This document shows, piece by piece, positions 63,319-64,000 of a DNA stretch of 64,000 nt. Below the pieces are notes generated by a model. It was given only the letters and a program-made list of their open reading frames with translations. It was not told where the DNA came from and made no database searches. The stretch is from positions 62,001-126,000 of the forward strand of contig NZ_RRYD01000001.1 in the NCBI RefSeq assembly GCF_004010095.1. The letters run 5' to 3'. Position 1 is the stretch's first letter. Every line of letters begins with the position of its first letter. The position numbers and the translations under genes are program-made. Source of the stretch: Lacticaseibacillus hulanensis. Its GTDB lineage: Bacteria > Bacillota > Bacilli > Lactobacillales > Lactobacillaceae.

Positions 63319-64000
63319 GTGACAAATGCACGTCCTGTAGACGTTAATGGACGTCCGTACAACCGCATATTAATGGTAATTACCTTATTAACAGGAACTT
63401 TTACAACTTTTCTAACGCAAACCATTCTGACCACCGCATTCCCAACACTCATGCGCGACTTCAACATTGGCGCCAGCGCGGTCCAGTGGTTGACCACCGG
63501 ATTCATGCTGGTCATGGGGATCATGATTCCAGTTTCCGCATGGCTGCTCGCGAAGTTCAACGTGAAATACCTCTATATCAGTGCAATTAGTCTGTTCTTA
63601 CTTGGGACCATCATCTGCCGGTTTGCCGTCAGCTTCCCAATGCTACTGGCGGGGCGGTTAATCCAGGCAGCTGGTGTTGGAATGTCGGCACCAACCTTCC
63701 AAAACGTGATGTACTCCATCTTTCCACCCCAAAAGCGTGGTAGCGCGATGGGTCTGGCCGGAATTGTTATCGGTCTGGCCCCCGCTGTCGGCCCCACTTT
63801 GTCCGGGTGGGTCTTACTCCACCACGGTTGGCGCTCACTGTTTTCCATCATTATTCCTATCGCCATCCTCGTCATTATTGCCGCATCATTCACGATGCGT
63901 AAGGTGCTGACGACAACCAACCCGAAGATTGACAGTATTTCTGTCGTCATGTCGACGCTTGGGTTTGGTAGTGTTCTTTACGGCTTCTCGACAGTTGGTG
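63319..64000 (+). CDS. DHA2-type MFS multidrug transporter, N-terminal part
   Basis: The frame runs off the window after 227 residues. It begins with a GTG at 63319, with a weak AGAAAGAAG site, and reads MTNARPVDVNGRPYNRILMV. At least six membrane segments are visible. Landmarks are LTTAFPTLMRDF, SAVQWLTTGFMLVMG, GRLIQAAGVGMSAP, and an antiporter-like GLAPAVGPTLSGW motif, which point to EmrB/QacA-like 14-segment drug:proton antiporters. The substrate is unknown. Confidence 0.9.
   Translation, partial: MTNARPVDVNGRPYNRILMVITLLTGTFTTFLTQTILTTAFPTLMRDFNIGASAVQWLTTGFMLVMGIMIPVSAWLLAKFNVKYLYISAISLFLLGTIICRFAVSFPMLLAGRLIQAAGVGMSAPTFQNVMYSIFPPQKRGSAMGLAGIVIGLAPAVGPTLSGWVLLHHGWRSLFSIIIPIAILVIIAASFTMRKVLTTTNPKIDSISVVMSTLGFGSVLYGFSTVG

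Overview
The window looks like a chromosomal segment from a low-G+C Gram-positive lactic acid bacterium of the family Lactobacillaceae, one of the relatively G+C-rich species (a little over half G+C by eye). The grounds are gene content and order: rpsU-yqeY-phoH-ybeY-dgkA-cdd-era-recO-glyQS-dnaG-rpoD, a cysteine-free RexB/AddB, mevalonate-pathway isoprenoid genes, PepO and PepD peptidases, EbsA, and the pbp1A-recU-ypsA-gpsB-rnpB block. I cannot fix genus or species. I see no tRNA, rRNA operon, insertion sequence, prophage or CRISPR array.

Layout. Bases 1-12000 are core information processing: a partial PPDK-regulator gene, rpsU behind a near-consensus promoter, the phoH-ybeY-dgkA-cdd-era-recO run, a glycine T-box ahead of glyQS, then dnaG-rpoD. 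Bases 12100-20100 hold an acetyltransferase, trmK, a Nif3-like gene, pepD, small membrane and tautomerase genes, a methyltransferase-like protein, an orphan MacB-like membrane protein and an rRNA methyltransferase. Bases 20100-23100 (minus strand) carry mvk-mvaD-fni with no mvaK2. Bases 23280-37310 carry rexB-rexA-dinG-ypmB-aspB-asnS-dnaD. Bases 37460-43160 carry pbp1A-recU, diverging from ypsA-gpsB-rnpB and a THUMP methyltransferase. Bases 43300-50600 hold a small unknown protein, pepO, an Mga-like regulator split by an in-frame TGA, RNase HI, EbsA and fhs. Bases 50600-57770 carry lspA-rluD, a PyrR-type attenuator, uraA and a carA-carB pair. Bases 57860-64000 carry rqcH, degV, a Nudix hydrolase, an ArsR-like regulator, about 1.2 kb without convincing genes, and the start of a DHA2-type MFS transporter.

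The most striking observation is the carA-carB pair (53747-57701). Both reading frames are open for almost 4 kb and keep clear family identity, but catalytic residues are replaced throughout. CarA has Gly for the nucleophilic Cys and Gln for the triad His. CarB has lost the ligand motifs of both ATP-grasp sites and is about 100 residues short. pyrR, pyrB, pyrC, pyrD, pyrF and pyrE are absent from this locus, although a PyrR-binding attenuator still precedes uraA. The pair is either a recently dead relic of a pyr operon or a retained pseudoenzyme complex with another role.

Other points of note are a DnaG whose zinc-ligand His43 is Val, the missing mvaK2, an elaborate nested hairpin in front of the broken Mga-like gene, and a probable leaderless mRNA for the ArsR-like regulator.
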